Assembly: GCA_002345025.1 (NCBI GenBank) | Contig: DDUX01000053.1 | Coordinates: forward strand, 26,756-90,755 | Reading direction: 5' to 3' | From: Candidatus Accumulibacter iunctus | Lineage (GTDB): Bacteria > Pseudomonadota > Gammaproteobacteria > Burkholderiales > Rhodocyclaceae | DNA length: 64,000 nt | In this document: positions 47,021 through 57,767 of the stretch, one piece after another | Layout of the letters: each line of letters begins with the position of its first letter | Position numbering within the stretch: position 1 is the stretch's first letter | The notes under the pieces: generated by a model | What the model was told of the DNA's origin: nothing | The model's database searches: none | What the model saw: only the letters and a program-made list of their open reading frames with translations | Made by a program: the position numbers and the translations under genes

Positions 47021-48370
47021 TCAGAGGTATTTGAACAGGCTCAACCCGCTGATCGCGACAAAGGACTTCTGCGCGGCCTCGAGACTGACCTGCTCCCGGG
47101 TGAAATCCGAGATCGCCCGAACATAGTCGAGGTCGACGAGATCGGACAGACTCTGCTGATACTGGATATCGAGCACGGTGGCGTTGTCGCTCAGATCCTC
47201 AAGGGTCTGCAGGCGGGTGCCAACGCTGGACTGCACCTGGCCAACCCTGGCCAGCGCCTGATCGATGCCTGCCAGGTGCCCCTGCATCCTGCCCGTGAAC
47301 TCGGTACGTGCCGTGCTCGAGTCGAGCGGCCGGCGCAGAAGGTCGATCATCTCCTGCACGGTCTGGAAGGCGCTCTTGTTGACGCTCGGCCTGATGCTGA
47401 AGGTATCGCCGGCAGCGGGAGATCCCGTGATCACCACCTGGGCACCGAAGTCGGCCCCTGCCGACGGCGCCGGTGGTTGGGTCGTGACCAGCGGGATCGC
47501 CTGTCCTGGCGTGAAGGGCACGACCGGGCCGACCGCGGCTGCCGGCAGCGGCGCCGCCGGCGGTGGTGGCTGCGAAACGTCGAACAGCTGATAGCTGCTC
47601 ACCCCGGCGGCCGACGAGAAGCGGATCTGCAAGGCGCGATCCTCCGTTCCCTGCCACGCGAAGCCACCGTTCAGGGCAGCCTCCCACTGTCCCTGGTCGA
47701 GTACCGAGCCCTGGCTGATGACGCCGCTTCCCTGATTCGCGAGAGCCGTCCCGTTGCCACTGGCGGCGGCGACGAAACTGCCGTTGCCTTCACGAATCTG
47801 CATGAACAGTTCGCTGCCGGCGACGCTCGTCGCCATCTGCTGCGATGCAGCCACCTGCAGCAGGCGCTCGCCATCGTCACCGGCATAGCTGACGAAGCCG
47901 GTCGTTGCGGGTGGCACTGCGGCGCCACGGGCAAAGGGCATCGCCGCCCCGCGGTGACCGGAGAACAGGTATTCGCCCTCGGCGCTGCGGGTATTGGCAA
48001 TGCCAAGCATCTCGTCGAACCTCGCCTCCAGCTCGCTGGCGATCGCCTGCCGATCGGTGTTCGAGAGGACGGTATTGCCGGCCTGAATGGCCCGGCTGCG
48101 GACGCTCTGCAAGACCTCGGTCAGACTCGTCAGCTGGCTGTCGACGAGCCGCAGGCGGTCGGTCGCAATGCCCTGATTGCGCGCGTATTGAGCGCCGATA
48201 TCCTTCGCCTGAGTGACTTCCAGCGCCCGCGCGGCAGCGACCGGATCGTCAGCCGGAGTGAGCAGGCGGCGCCCGCTGGAAAGCTGCTCCTGCAGCTTGA
48301 GGAGCTGGTTCTGCCGACGCTCGATTCCGTTTGCTCCCGCCGCGTAAAGCTGGCTGGTACTGATGCGCAT
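47021..48370 (-). CDS. flgL: Flagellar hook-filament junction protein FlgL (HAP3)
   Basis: 449 aa; N-terminal flagellin-like helix MRISTSQLYAAGANGIERRQ and C-terminal YVRAISDFTREQVSLEAAQKSF, which form the D0/D1 coiled coil. A variable domain rich in Pro/Ala lies between. AGGAGG precedes the ATG. Last structural gene of the flgB-L cluster, 101 bp after flgK. Confidence 0.95.
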   Translation of the reverse strand: MRISTSQLYAAGANGIERRQNQLLKLQEQLSSGRRLLTPADDPVAAARALEVTQAKDIGAQYARNQGIATDRLRLVDSQLTSLTEVLQSVRSRAIQAGNTVLSNTDRQAIASELEARFDEMLGIANTRSAEGEYLFSGHRGAAMPFARGAAVPPATTGFVSYAGDDGERLLQVAASQQMATSVAGSELFMQIREGNGSFVAAASGNGTALANQGSGVISQGSVLDQGQWEAALNGGFAWQGTEDRALQIRFSSAAGVSSYQLFDVSQPPPPAAPLPAAAVGPVVPFTPGQAIPLVTTQPPAPSAGADFGAQVVITGSPAAGDTFSIRPSVNKSAFQTVQEMIDLLRRPLDSSTARTEFTGRMQGHLAGIDQALARVGQVQSSVGTRLQTLEDLSDNATVLDIQYQQSLSDLVDLDYVRAISDFTREQVSLEAAQKSFVAISGLSLFKYL

Positions 48371-48471
48371 CCAGTCCTCCTACCTCTCTAACGTCAATCT
48401 CGCGAAAAAGATGATCTACAACCGCAGCCCGCGCACAACCCGCATCCAGCGGCCGTGCTCGACCTGCGACG

Positions 48472-50517
48472 CTAACGGGCAGCGATGTTGAGGATCGTGT
48501 CGAACAGGCTGGTGGCAATCTGCAGCGCCTTTGCCGACGCCTGGTAGGCCTGCTGGTAGCGGATCAGATTGGCCGCTTCCTCATCGAGATTGACGCCCGA
48601 TAACGAATCCCTGCTCTCCCTTGCCTGCTTGAGCAATGCCTTCTGCGCCTCACCACCGATCTGCGCCTGCCTGGTCCTGTTGCCGTTCTCACTGACCAAC
48701 TGCGCGTAGCTTTCCTGAAAAGACGCCGTCCTGCCCGACATGGTGTCCAGCGTCTGCAGTTGTGCGAGCGCCAGAACGTTGCGGCCATCGGCGGTGGCGC
48801 CGGTGTTTCTGGCCAGCACAAAGCTGTCGCCGTTGTTCGGCAGGCCGCTGATGCTGAAACTGACGCCGCTCGGCGGGGTGGTATTGCCTGCACCGACGAG
48901 GGTAATGCTGGCACCGCTGGTGTAGGCGACGCCGCTGGCGGTGCTGGCGATCACCTGGGGTGCCCCACCGTCGATCGACACCCGGGTACCCGCCGGAAAA
49001 TTGCGCAACTGTCCGTTGTCGTAGACGACGGTAAGCGGCAAGGCAGTGCCGAGGGCCTCGTATCCGGGCCCAACACTGCCGGGGGATATCCTCGCGGCCC
49101 CCGTATTGGCCGTTCCGGCGGCGGTGCGGATCGGCGCCGCCGCCGGGATCAGGCGCGGATCGGCGACCAGAGCGGGATTCAGCGCAATCTTCCGGGCAGC
49201 GTCTCGGGTCGGCTGAATCAGATAGCTGGCGCCCGCCGGCAACTGCCCGGAGGCAGCGACCGAGAAGCCTTGCGGCTCGCTCTGCAGTTGCACGTCGAGC
49301 GCAGCCATGTCGGCTGCCGTCCACTGCCGCTTGTCCGCCAGGCGGGTCAGCGTCACGCTGGCGCCGTCGGAAGTGAGGCGATAATCGCTCGCGGCGAGGT
49401 CGGTATAGAAGTTGCCGCTGAACGGAAGCGGCGTCGTGAAGGCTGCACTGACCGTCGGGCTGCCCGCGGGATTGCGATTGTCGGCGCGCACTCCGGGCTC
49501 GCCAACGGTGAACAGTGCCGGGGTGAAGCCCGACGGCGGCGGCGACAGCAGGGACTGCCCCAGGAGATCCTGCCCGAGTGCGCTCTGGGCGTTGAGGGTC
49601 TGCGCCAGCGACACCGCGCTGCGTCCCAGGTCGCTGCTCACCCGATCAAGCGACTCACTGCGGAAGGCGAGAAGACCTCCCAGCGCGCCGCCATCGATCA
49701 GCGACTCGGGCATCTCCTGCACCCCGGCGCCGCTCTTCAGCCCGACCACCAGACGTGAGGGATCGCTCGCCGAAACGGTGATCGCCAGCCCGATCGACTG
49801 CGAACCGACGACCAACTGCTGACCGTTGCCCACGAAAACGTTGATGCTGCCGTCGCCATTGGCGCTGGTTTTCGCCCTGATCAGCTGGTTCAGCTCGGCC
49901 ACCAGGAAGTCGCGGGTGTCGAGGAGGTCGTTGGCCGAATGGCCGGTAGCGGCCTGGGCGACGCCGATCTGCTCGTTCAGCCGGGCAATCTGTTCGGCGT
50001 AGGAATTGATGGCCTTGACGCTGTCCCTGAGCTCGCCGTTGATGCCGTCGTACATCTGCGCCAACTGCGTGCCCAGCGACTGATAGCGGGCGCTCAATCC
50101 CTGCGCACTGGAGATCATCGTCTGGCGGCTCGGCAGGTGAGACGGATTGGCCGCCACCTGTGCAACACCATCAAAGAAAGCCTGGAGCGCCGGCGACAGG
50201 CCGGCATTGCTGTCGGCCAGCAGGTTGTCGATCTGCTTGATCTGTGCCGCATAGGTGTCGAGCTGGCTGGCGCCACTCTGCGAGCGATCGACCTGCTCCG
50301 TGAGAAAGCGGCTGTAGACCCGCTCGATGGTGGCGACGTGCGTGCCCTGCCCGAGAAAGCCCGAGCCCGTCATCACTCCGGCATTGCTGCCCTGGATCAC
50401 CCGCTGCCGGGTGTAACCCGGAGTACTGGCGTTGGCGATGTTGTGCTCGGTCGTCTGCAACCCATGCTGCGCGGCCAACAGGCCGCTGACACCTGCACCG
50501 AGGATTCCTGAGCCCAT
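48472..50517 (-). CDS. flgK: Flagellar hook-associated protein FlgK (HAP1)
   Basis: 681 aa with the N-terminal rod/hook motif SGLLAAQHGLQTTEHNIANASTPGYTRQ (residues 10-37) and the C-terminal NLIRYQQAYQASAKALQIATSLFDTIL. The long middle section accounts for the larger-than-enterobacterial size. It is preceded by its own sigma-28 promoter and probably cotranscribed with flgL. Confidence 0.96.
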   Translation of the reverse strand: MGSGILGAGVSGLLAAQHGLQTTEHNIANASTPGYTRQRVIQGSNAGVMTGSGFLGQGTHVATIERVYSRFLTEQVDRSQSGASQLDTYAAQIKQIDNLLADSNAGLSPALQAFFDGVAQVAANPSHLPSRQTMISSAQGLSARYQSLGTQLAQMYDGINGELRDSVKAINSYAEQIARLNEQIGVAQAATGHSANDLLDTRDFLVAELNQLIRAKTSANGDGSINVFVGNGQQLVVGSQSIGLAITVSASDPSRLVVGLKSGAGVQEMPESLIDGGALGGLLAFRSESLDRVSSDLGRSAVSLAQTLNAQSALGQDLLGQSLLSPPPSGFTPALFTVGEPGVRADNRNPAGSPTVSAAFTTPLPFSGNFYTDLAASDYRLTSDGASVTLTRLADKRQWTAADMAALDVQLQSEPQGFSVAASGQLPAGASYLIQPTRDAARKIALNPALVADPRLIPAAAPIRTAAGTANTGAARISPGSVGPGYEALGTALPLTVVYDNGQLRNFPAGTRVSIDGGAPQVIASTASGVAYTSGASITLVGAGNTTPPSGVSFSISGLPNNGDSFVLARNTGATADGRNVLALAQLQTLDTMSGRTASFQESYAQLVSENGNRTRQAQIGGEAQKALLKQARESRDSLSGVNLDEEAANLIRYQQAYQASAKALQIATSLFDTILNIAAR

Positions 50518-50544
50518 GCGATAAGTTCCTGGTTGATGGTTCGG

Positions 50545-50571
50545 TCAACGGCAGCGTGGCGGAAAAGTTTA
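50545..50571 (-). promoter_or_regulatory. Sigma-28 (FliA) promoter of flgKL
   Basis: Minus strand TAAACTTT-N11-GCCGTTGA against the consensus TAAAGTTT-N11-GCCGATAA: seven of eight and six of eight matches with exact spacing. It lies in the 72-bp flgJ-flgK gap, putting the start site about 20 nt before flgK. Confidence 0.72.
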
Positions 50572-50589
50572 GCCTCACCGGAAAAAGGC

Positions 50590-51528
50590 TCAGGCGGCAG
50601 ACAGTGCCTGGCGAAGCGTGTTGCCGCCAATGATGCGCGCCAGCTTGTCGGCGTACATCGGGTCGGTGGCATAGCCCGCCCGCTGCAGGGAGCGGGCAAA
50701 CTGCACACCATCCTGCTGCCCGATGACGGACGAGTAGCGCGGGTGGTTGCTGAGGAGCTGGGCGTAGTCGCGGAAGGCTTCGGCATACGAACCGTAGGCG
50801 CGGAACTTCGCTCGCACCGTCTGCGCCACACCATCGACAAACTCGGTCGTCGGCACTTCAACGGTCGCTCCCGACCAGCCACGGCCGGCCTTGATGCCAA
50901 AAACATTGAAACTGGGCGAGCCGTCGGCCGTGCGCAGCTCGCGTTTTCCCCAGCCACTCTCGAGCGCCGACTGGGCGACCAGGAAGTGCGCCGGGACAGC
51001 GGTCCGCGCCGCGGCGTCGAGCGCGTGCGGCCAGACGCGCTCGACGAAGTCGCGCCGCCGCTGCGAGCTGTCGGCACTGCCTGCCGGCAACGCCGCCGCA
51101 GCAGCTTGTGGGCGCTGGCCCGCAGGCAGTGCTGCCGGCACGACCGCCAGCGGCCGCCCTACCGGCAGCAGCGACTGCGGCGGCAACCCAGGCGCCGGCG
51201 GCGCTGCTGCCGCAACGCCCTTCTGTTGCTGCGCCAGTTGCTTCTCGATCAATCCGGCAAAGCCAAGCGGCGCTTGCGAAGCCAGTTCCTGCGCCAGTTG
51301 CTGATCGCCTATCGCAGAGAAAAAGCGGCTCTGCTCGCTGTCAAGCAAGCCGCCGGCCGGCGTGGCATCGCGCATGCTCTTCAGCATCAGGTGCAGAAGC
51401 ATTCCTTCGAACTGGCGGGCTGCCTGCCTGACGCCGGTCTGCGGATCCTGGCGCAGCCGGTTGCGCAGGTCGCTGGCGGCAGCAGGATCGAGTACGAGGC
51501 GTTGGCTTGCGAGGTCAGGAGCTTTCAT
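50590..51528 (-). CDS. flgJ: Flagellar rod-capping protein/muramidase FlgJ
   Basis: 312 aa with two domains: an N-terminal rod-binding part (AARQFEGMLLHLMLKSMRDA) and a C-terminal glucosaminidase domain with the catalytic Glu in QSALESGWGK and FNVFGIKAGRGW. A Pro/Ala-rich linker separates them. The dual-domain form is that of beta/gammaproteobacteria, cutting peptidoglycan for rod passage. Confidence 0.95.
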   Translation of the reverse strand: MKAPDLASQRLVLDPAAASDLRNRLRQDPQTGVRQAARQFEGMLLHLMLKSMRDATPAGGLLDSEQSRFFSAIGDQQLAQELASQAPLGFAGLIEKQLAQQQKGVAAAAPPAPGLPPQSLLPVGRPLAVVPAALPAGQRPQAAAAALPAGSADSSQRRRDFVERVWPHALDAAARTAVPAHFLVAQSALESGWGKRELRTADGSPSFNVFGIKAGRGWSGATVEVPTTEFVDGVAQTVRAKFRAYGSYAEAFRDYAQLLSNHPRYSSVIGQQDGVQFARSLQRAGYATDPMYADKLARIIGGNTLRQALSAA

Positions 51529-51565
51529 GAGTGGAACATGGCTTCGTTCTCCGTCACGGCAGCTG

Positions 51566-52702
51566 TCAGATGATCTCGAGGTCGGCGCGCAGGGCGCCTG
51601 CTGCCTTCATCGACTGCAGGATCGACAGGAGATCCTGCGGCCCTGCGCCCAGCGCGTTGATCGCCTTTACCACCTCGGCAAGACTGACGCCGGCCTTGAG
51701 GTGGATCAGCGCCCCGCCGCCCTGCTTGATATCGATCTCGCTCTGCGTTGTCGTTACCGTTTCTCCGGCTGCCAGCGGGTTGGGTTGACTGACTTTCTGC
51801 TCGGTGTTGATGATCACCGAAAGATTACCATGCGCGACCGCGCAGGAGTCGATCGTCACGGTCTGGTTCATGACGACCGAGCCGGTGCGCGGATTGATGA
51901 TCACTTTCGCCACCGTCTTCGTCGGTCGAATCTCGAGGTTCTCGATGCGCCCGAGGAAGGCGACGCGACTGCTCGCCTCCTCCGGTGCGATGACGCGAAT
52001 CACTCGCCCGTCGACAGCCTGGGCAACGCCTGGCGCGGTATCGCGGTTGATCGCCTCGACCACTCTCTGCACGTTACCGAAATCCGTCGCTCCCAGCTCA
52101 TAGTGCACGAACGGCCCCTGCCCGAGCGCCGTCGGAACTTCGCGCTCGACGGTCGCCCCGCCGGCGATACGGCCCGCGAGCAGGTGGTTGACGACCACCT
52201 TGCTGCCGCCAGACGCAGCGCCGGCGCCGCCGACCAGCAGGTTTCCCTGAGCCTGCGCGTAGATCTGGCCGTCGGCGCCCTTCAGCGGCGTCATCACCAG
52301 CGTCCCGCCGCGCAGGCTCTTGGCGTTCCCCATCGACGACACGGTGACGTCGATCTGCTGGCCAATCCGCGCAAAGGGTGGCAGGTTGGCAGTCACCATC
52401 ACCGCGGCGACGTTCTTGAGCTGCAGTCCCTGCGCCGAGGTGACGGTGGTTCCCAGTTGCGCCAGCATGTTGATGATGCTCTGCGAGGTGAAGGGCGTCT
52501 GTGTCGTCTGATCGCCGCTGCCGTCCAGTCCGACGACCAGACCGTAACCGACCAGCTGGTTGTTGCGCACCCCCTGCAATGACGCCAGATCCTTGATTCT
52601 CTCAGCCGCCAACGCCGGGTTCAGCACGGTGAGGGCGAGTGCGAAAAGCACTGCCGACCCGCCCAGCCTGCAGCCAGACATCCTGGCGATGATCGAGCGC
52701 AT
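51566..52702 (-). CDS. flgI: Flagellar P-ring protein FlgI
   Basis: 378 aa with a cleavable signal ending PALAAERI. Conserved start of the mature protein [29 protein letters not shown], then [14 protein letters not shown] and the C-terminal [23 protein letters not shown]. It forms the periplasmic P ring around the rod. Confidence 0.96.
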   Translation of the reverse strand: MRSIIARMSGCRLGGSAVLFALALTVLNPALAAERIKDLASLQGVRNNQLVGYGLVVGLDGSGDQTTQTPFTSQSIINMLAQLGTTVTSAQGLQLKNVAAVMVTANLPPFARIGQQIDVTVSSMGNAKSLRGGTLVMTPLKGADGQIYAQAQGNLLVGGAGAASGGSKVVVNHLLAGRIAGGATVEREVPTALGQGPFVHYELGATDFGNVQRVVEAINRDTAPGVAQAVDGRVIRVIAPEEASSRVAFLGRIENLEIRPTKTVAKVIINPRTGSVVMNQTVTIDSCAVAHGNLSVIINTEQKVSQPNPLAAGETVTTTQSEIDIKQGGGALIHLKAGVSLAEVVKAINALGAGPQDLLSILQSMKAAGALRADLEII

Positions 52703-52714
52703 GGCCAGGCTTCC

Positions 52715-53389
52715 TCAGAATGGCAGGACGGTAAGGAAGAAGCGGGCGAGCCAGCCGATCACCTGCGCTTCGCTGATGGCGCCGCTTTCCTTGTACTCGA
52801 TCCGGGCATCGGCGATCTGCGACGAAGCGACGGTGTTGAAGGCGTTCACGAAATAGGGGTTTACGACGCCCGACAGGCGGATGTACTCCTGGCCATGACC
52901 GATCGCCACCTGTTTCTCGCCTGACACCAGCAAGTTGCCGTTCGGCAGCACTTCGACGACGGTCACCGTGATCGTCCCCGTGAAGACGTTGTTGGCGGCG
53001 GCGTCGCCCTTGCCGCTGGCGACGTTGCTGCTGCTCGCCTTCAGCTCGGTCAGCGTCTTCCCGGGCAGATTCAGGTTCGGCCCGATCGAGGCGTTGATGC
53101 TGCCCGTCTTGGCGATATTGTTGTTCGACTTGGTGGCCGCCGAAGTGTTCTCGGTGATCGTCACCGTGATCGTATCGCCGACATACCGCGCACGCCGATC
53201 CTCGAACAGCGTGCGCGAGGCTCCTGCCTGATAGATGCTGCCGGTCGAGGCCAGCGCTGCCGCAAGTTGTTCCGGCCGCGGCTGCGGCCGGGCTGTCATC
53301 GGCTGATGAACGTTGGTGGGTGGAACGGTGGTGCAGGCAGCGAGCAGGAGGAAGGCGGCAGGCAGCAGCACGGACGAGCGGGCAGGCAT
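52715..53389 (-). CDS. flgH: Flagellar L-ring lipoprotein FlgH
   Basis: 224 aa; lipobox LLAACTTV, then SIYQAGASRTLFEDRRARYVGDTITVTI and the terminal EYIRLSGVVNPYFVNAFNTVASSQIADARIEY. Outer-membrane ring of the basal body. Starts 10 bp after flgG. Confidence 0.96.
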   Translation of the reverse strand: MPARSSVLLPAAFLLLAACTTVPPTNVHQPMTARPQPRPEQLAAALASTGSIYQAGASRTLFEDRRARYVGDTITVTITENTSAATKSNNNIAKTGSINASIGPNLNLPGKTLTELKASSSNVASGKGDAAANNVFTGTITVTVVEVLPNGNLLVSGEKQVAIGHGQEYIRLSGVVNPYFVNAFNTVASSQIADARIEYKESGAISEAQVIGWLARFFLTVLPF

Positions 53390-53399
53390 GTGCGGGCTC

Positions 53400-54182
53400 C
53401 TACAGCTGCGTCAGCCGCGCCAGCATCTGGTCAGACGTCGACACGACCTTGGCGTTCAGCTCGTACGCCCGTTGCGTCTGGATCATCAGCACCAGTTCCT
53501 GTGCGACATTGACGTTCGACGCCTCGACATAGGACTGAACGACCATTCCGGCGCCGTTGCTGCCCGGTGCATTCAACGTTGCCGTACCGCTCGAAGCCGT
53601 CTCCTGGTAGAGGTTGTCGCCAAGACTCTGCAAGCCGCCGTTGTTGATGAAGGTCGCCACCTGGATGGTGCCGATCTGCACCGGCGCGGCAGCATTCGGC
53701 AAGGTGACGCTGACCACGCCGTCGGTGGCGACGGTCACCGTCAGGGCATTCTGCGGGATGATGATCGCCGGCTGCAGCGGATAGCCGCTGGCGGTGACGA
53801 CCTGCCCCTGGTTGTCCTTCTGAAACGATCCGTCGCGTGTATAGGCATTCGTCCCGTCCGGCAGCAGAACCTGGAAGAAGCCCGCGCCATCGATCGCCAT
53901 GTCGAGACTGTTGCCGGTCTGCTGCAGCGAGCCCTGCGTGAAGATACGCCCGGTGGAGACCGGCACCGTGCCGACGCCGATCTGCAGACCATCGGGAATC
54001 TGGGTGGTCTGCGACGACTGTGCACCGGGTTGGCGCACCGTCTGATAGAGCAGGTCGGCAAAGATTCCGCGTGCCTGCTTGAAACCGTTGGTGCTGACAT
54101 TCGCCAGGTTGTTGGCAATGATGTCGATCTGCACCTGCTGTGCGTTGAGGCCGGTGCTCGCGGTCCAGAGGGAGGTAATCAT
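53400..54182 (-). CDS. flgG: Flagellar distal rod protein FlgG
   Basis: 260 aa, the standard length. N-terminal rod motif [26 protein letters not shown], the FlgG-type LYQTVRQPG, and the C-terminal [31 protein letters not shown]. Located between flgF and flgH with 10-bp gaps on both sides. Confidence 0.97.
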   Translation of the reverse strand: MITSLWTASTGLNAQQVQIDIIANNLANVSTNGFKQARGIFADLLYQTVRQPGAQSSQTTQIPDGLQIGVGTVPVSTGRIFTQGSLQQTGNSLDMAIDGAGFFQVLLPDGTNAYTRDGSFQKDNQGQVVTASGYPLQPAIIIPQNALTVTVATDGVVSVTLPNAAAPVQIGTIQVATFINNGGLQSLGDNLYQETASSGTATLNAPGSNGAGMVVQSYVEASNVNVAQELVLMIQTQRAYELNAKVVSTSDQMLARLTQL

Positions 54183-54192
54183 CGTCTTCCGA

Positions 54193-54942
54193 TCAACGGT
54201 TCATGGTCAGCAGGGTGGTCGCGGCGCGGGCGTTCGCCTCGGCCGTCTGCAGCATCCTGACCTGCATCTCGAACTGCCGGGCCAGGCTGATCATCCGCAC
54301 CATGGCGTCGACCGAATTGACGTTGCTGCCCTCGAGGGCGCCAGGCTCGAGCCGTACGCTCTCGTCCGCTGGCGCCGGCTGGGCGTTGCGCGTACGAAAC
54401 AGCCCATCGTCGCCGCGCACCAGATCACTTTCAGGTGGATTGGCGAGCTTGATCCGACCGACCACATTGACACTGCTCGCTGCGCCCGCGCCGGCGCGTG
54501 GCACGCCGGACACCGTCCCGTCAGCAGCAATCGCGATGTTGTTGTCGGGCGGCAGCGTGATCGGCCCGCCCTCGCCGAGGACGAGGTTGCCGGAGCTGGT
54601 CTGCAGGACGCCGTTGGCATCGGTCTGCAGGTTGCCGGCGCGGGTGTAGGCCTCGCTGCCGTCGGCTGCCTGAACCGCGATCCAGCCGCGACCACGCAGC
54701 GCCACATCGAGCGACCGCCCGGTGGTCATCAGTGGCCCCTGCTCGAAGGCATTGGCGACCGAAGCGTCGATCGTGAAGGCGCGCGTCGGCTGGCCCGCAC
54801 CCAGCACGGGTACGGCGCGGAACCTGTTCTCCATCGCCCGGTAGCCGACGGTAGCCGTATTGGCCAGGTTCTGCGCCACTCCGGCCTGCTGCAGAAAGGC
54901 CTGCTTGGCGCCACTCATGGCAGTGTAGATCAGACGATCCAT
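54193..54942 (-). CDS. flgF: Flagellar proximal rod protein FlgF
   Basis: 249 aa. It starts [28 protein letters not shown], the FlgF-type beginning, and ends [22 protein letters not shown]. Member of the FlgB/C/F/G rod family, distinguished from FlgG by this N-terminus and gene position. Confidence 0.95.
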   Translation of the reverse strand: MDRLIYTAMSGAKQAFLQQAGVAQNLANTATVGYRAMENRFRAVPVLGAGQPTRAFTIDASVANAFEQGPLMTTGRSLDVALRGRGWIAVQAADGSEAYTRAGNLQTDANGVLQTSSGNLVLGEGGPITLPPDNNIAIAADGTVSGVPRAGAGAASSVNVVGRIKLANPPESDLVRGDDGLFRTRNAQPAPADESVRLEPGALEGSNVNSVDAMVRMISLARQFEMQVRMLQTAEANARAATTLLTMNR

Positions 54943-54971
54943 TGCAGCTCCATGCCGTCGGACCCAGACCG

Positions 54972-56222
54972 TCAGCGCAGGTTGATCAGGGTCTGCATGA
55001 TCTGATCCTGTGTCTTGATCGTCTGCGCGTTGGCCTGGTAGTTGCGCTGCGCAGTGATCATCGCCACCAGCTCATTCGTCAGATCGACGTTGGAATCCTC
55101 GACCGCCGCCGACTGAATCACGCCGCGACTTCCCGAAGCCGGCGCGCCCACCAGTTCAGGCCCGGAGAGCGAAGTCGCACTCCACTGGTTGTTGCCCAGA
55201 TTGAGCAGACCATTGGGGTCGGCAAAGGTCGCCAGGACGACCTGCCCCATGCTTCGCGTCTGACCATTGCTGTAGCGACCCTGTACAACGCCATCACTGA
55301 GAACGCCGATGCCGACCAGACTGCCAGTTGTGTAGCCGCCCTGCGTCAGTCGGTCGACACTCGACGCACTGCCATACTGGGTCGATCCGGTGAAGTTGAT
55401 CACTCCCGGCGACCAGGGCGTCACGGCGCCACTGCTCAACGGCCACGACGGCAGGGTGTAGGTCGGCGTCGAACTGAGGGCGCCCGAAGTGTCGAAAACC
55501 AGATTGCCGCCGGGCACGATCTGCGGGTTGGCACCATCAAGTGTTGCATGCACCGTCCACTCGCCACCCGTTGGCGGTGTCGGCGCGTTCAGCACGTAAT
55601 AGGTGGTCAGATTGTGCGACACACCCAGGGTGTCGAAGACGGTCAGCGCGGTCGAGAAGTTGTAGGTGGACGGATTGGTGAAGTCGAAGGGTGCCAGCAC
55701 CGGAACGCTACTGCGCGAATCGAGATTGAGCACCGCGGCCACGTTGCCCGAGAGAGGGTCGCTGGTCGCCCGAGGCGGAATCTGGCTCGCCGACAGCCGC
55801 AGTTCGATCGGGTTGGCGGGGGTGACCGCGCCGGTCACGCTGACCGGATAGCCGGTCAGGCGAAGCCTCTGGTCATTGATGATGTAACCCTGGTTGTCGA
55901 CATGGAGTTGCCCATTGCGCGAATAGCTGATCGCGCCGTCGTCGCTCATGCGGAAAAAGCCGCCGCCATTGACCGCGAGATCGAGAGCGTTGTCGGTGGT
56001 CGTCAGGTTGCCCTGGGTGAACTGTTGCTGGATCGCCCCAATCGACACTCCGATGCCGATCTGTGAGGCACCCACGATGCCCAGGGAAGCGGCAAAGACG
56101 TCGGCGAAGTTGGCGTTGGCGCGCTTGAATCCGACGGTGCTGGCGTTGGCAACGTTGTTCCCGATCACATCGAGCGACGAAGCTGCCGCATCGAGACCGC
56201 TCAGTCCTTGCTGGAAACTCAT
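54972..56222 (-). CDS. flgE: Flagellar hook protein FlgE
   Basis: 416 aa. N-terminal MSFQQGLSGLDAAASSLDVIGNNVANASTVG, internal variable D1/D2 domains, and C-terminal NVDLTNELVAMITAQRNYQANAQTIKTQDQIM. It forms the curved hook; its length is determined by FliK, not encoded in this window. Confidence 0.96.
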   Translation of the reverse strand: MSFQQGLSGLDAAASSLDVIGNNVANASTVGFKRANANFADVFAASLGIVGASQIGIGVSIGAIQQQFTQGNLTTTDNALDLAVNGGGFFRMSDDGAISYSRNGQLHVDNQGYIINDQRLRLTGYPVSVTGAVTPANPIELRLSASQIPPRATSDPLSGNVAAVLNLDSRSSVPVLAPFDFTNPSTYNFSTALTVFDTLGVSHNLTTYYVLNAPTPPTGGEWTVHATLDGANPQIVPGGNLVFDTSGALSSTPTYTLPSWPLSSGAVTPWSPGVINFTGSTQYGSASSVDRLTQGGYTTGSLVGIGVLSDGVVQGRYSNGQTRSMGQVVLATFADPNGLLNLGNNQWSATSLSGPELVGAPASGSRGVIQSAAVEDSNVDLTNELVAMITAQRNYQANAQTIKTQDQIMQTLINLR

Positions 56223-56239
56223 TCTTTCCCCCGATCTTC

Positions 56240-56923
56240 CTAGAGAATCTGCTGTACCTTGTCAAAGCCAACCCGGCCAATGCCGCCGACTTCGAGTTCA
56301 AAACCATTTGCACCCTTGACCAAAGCAGATACCGTGCCAAGTTGCAGCGGCTCGGCGGCCACCTTGTCGGCACCGCGCAGCGCGCTCACCTTGAAGCTGT
56401 AGTTGCCCGGCGGCATGGTCACCCCGGCATCGTTCCTGCCATCCCAGGCGAAACTGAAGCTGCCCGCCTCCCTCGCCCCGAGATTCTGGCTTTGTACGAC
56501 CGTCCCCGCGCCATCGAGAATCGTCAGCTTGACCTGGTCAGCAGCCTCGGCGAGGTTGACACCGGCGGCCGCCTGGCCGCCGGCAAGCGTCAGACGGGAG
56601 CCGGAGACGAGAACGTTCCTGCCCATCAGCGCCGCGCCCTGCATGGCCTGCGCCTCCCTGTAGCTGCCCAGGAGAACCTCCAGCGTCGCATTCAGCTTCT
56701 CGATTCCGGTGACGGTACTGATCTGGGAGACCTGTGTCGTCACCGCAGCGTTGTCCAGCGGGTTGAGTGGATCCTGGTTCTGCAACTGCGTCACCAGGAG
56801 CTTGAGAAAGCGATTCTGCACGTCCTCGCTGGTCGTCGCCGACGCCGTTGCACCAGCTCTGGTCTGCGCATTGAGCGTGGCAAACAGGTCGCTCGCCGCG
56901 TTGACTGACTGAACACCTGCCAT
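56240..56923 (-). CDS. flgD: Hook-capping scaffold protein FlgD
   Basis: 227 aa from ATG 56921-56923 with GGAGGAAAAG upstream; the GTG at 56938 is part of that ribosome-binding stretch. Conserved FLKLLVTQLQNQDPLNPLDNAAVTTQ (residues about 40-65) and a C-terminal Ig-like FlgD domain with FSFAWDGRNDAGVTMPPGNY. It caps the growing hook. Confidence 0.95.
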   Translation of the reverse strand: MAGVQSVNAASDLFATLNAQTRAGATASATTSEDVQNRFLKLLVTQLQNQDPLNPLDNAAVTTQVSQISTVTGIEKLNATLEVLLGSYREAQAMQGAALMGRNVLVSGSRLTLAGGQAAAGVNLAEAADQVKLTILDGAGTVVQSQNLGAREAGSFSFAWDGRNDAGVTMPPGNYSFKVSALRGADKVAAEPLQLGTVSALVKGANGFELEVGGIGRVGFDKVQQIL

Positions 56924-56955
56924 GGTCTTTTCCTCCACTTTCGAACACGCGACGA

Positions 56956-57360
56956 TTACTGGCCAATGGTCAGAGTCTTGAGCAACAGTTGCTTGGCGGT
57001 ATTCATCACTTCGACATTGGTCTGGTACGAGCGTGCGGCCGAGATCATGTTCGTCATCTCTTCTACGACGTTCACGTTCGGCATCTCCACGTAGCCCCGT
57101 TCGTTTGCCGCCGGGTTGCGCGGATCGTAAACCAGGCGCGCCGGACTGCTGTCCTCGACGACCCGCGTCACCCGCACCCCCTGTGCCGCGGCACTGCCCA
57201 TCGGCGTCGCCGCGAACACCACCTGCTTCGCACGGTAAGGCTTGCCATCGGAGCTGATCACGCTCTCGGCGTTCGCCAAGTTGCTGGCGACCGCGTTGAG
57301 GCGGACCGACTGTGCCGTCAGCGCGCTGCCGGCGACCTGGAAAGCGCTGAACATGCTCAT
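56956..57360 (-). CDS. flgC: Flagellar rod protein FlgC
   Basis: 134 aa. N-terminal [27 protein letters not shown], the FlgC-type [28 protein letters not shown] and the C-terminal [23 protein letters not shown]. It begins 2 bp after the flgB stop. Confidence 0.96.
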   Translation of the reverse strand: MSMFSAFQVAGSALTAQSVRLNAVASNLANAESVISSDGKPYRAKQVVFAATPMGSAAAQGVRVTRVVEDSSPARLVYDPRNPAANERGYVEMPNVNVVEEMTNMISAARSYQTNVEVMNTAKQLLLKTLTIGQ

Positions 57361-57362
57361 GA

Positions 57363-57767
57363 TTACTGCCCCTGCAGCGCCGTCATCATGGTTCTGATCT
57401 TGCCCGAGATGAAGCCCAGTCCAGCCTCGTAGTAAAAACTGTTGACGGCCAGTTGCGCCCCCTCGACATCCATCTCGACCGTATTGCCGTCGGCGCTCGG
57501 CTGCACCGGCTGGCGATACAGCAGCGGCAGCGGCCCGCGATTCACGTCGCCCGCCAAGTGACGCGACGACGACGTCGCCAGCGCCAGCGCACCGACGTTC
57601 CGGCCCGCGAGCGCGTTGTCGAGCACAGCGGCAAAATCGAAATCGCGGGCCTTGAAGTTGGGTGTGTCGGCATTCGCGATATTGCCGGCCAGCACCTGCT
57701 GCCGGCTGGCACGTAGACCAAGCGCCTGCTGATGAAACTGAAGGCTGCGGTCAAGCTTGCTGAGCAT
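57363..57767 (-). CDS. flgB: Flagellar rod protein FlgB
   Basis: 134 aa. Starts [46 protein letters not shown] sequence and ends with [20 protein letters not shown]. First gene of the flgBCDEFGHIJ operon, preceded by a consensus sigma-54 promoter. Confidence 0.96.
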   Translation of the reverse strand: MLSKLDRSLQFHQQALGLRASRQQVLAGNIANADTPNFKARDFDFAAVLDNALAGRNVGALALATSSSRHLAGDVNRGPLPLLYRQPVQPSADGNTVEMDVEGAQLAVNSFYYEAGLGFISGKIRTMMTALQGQ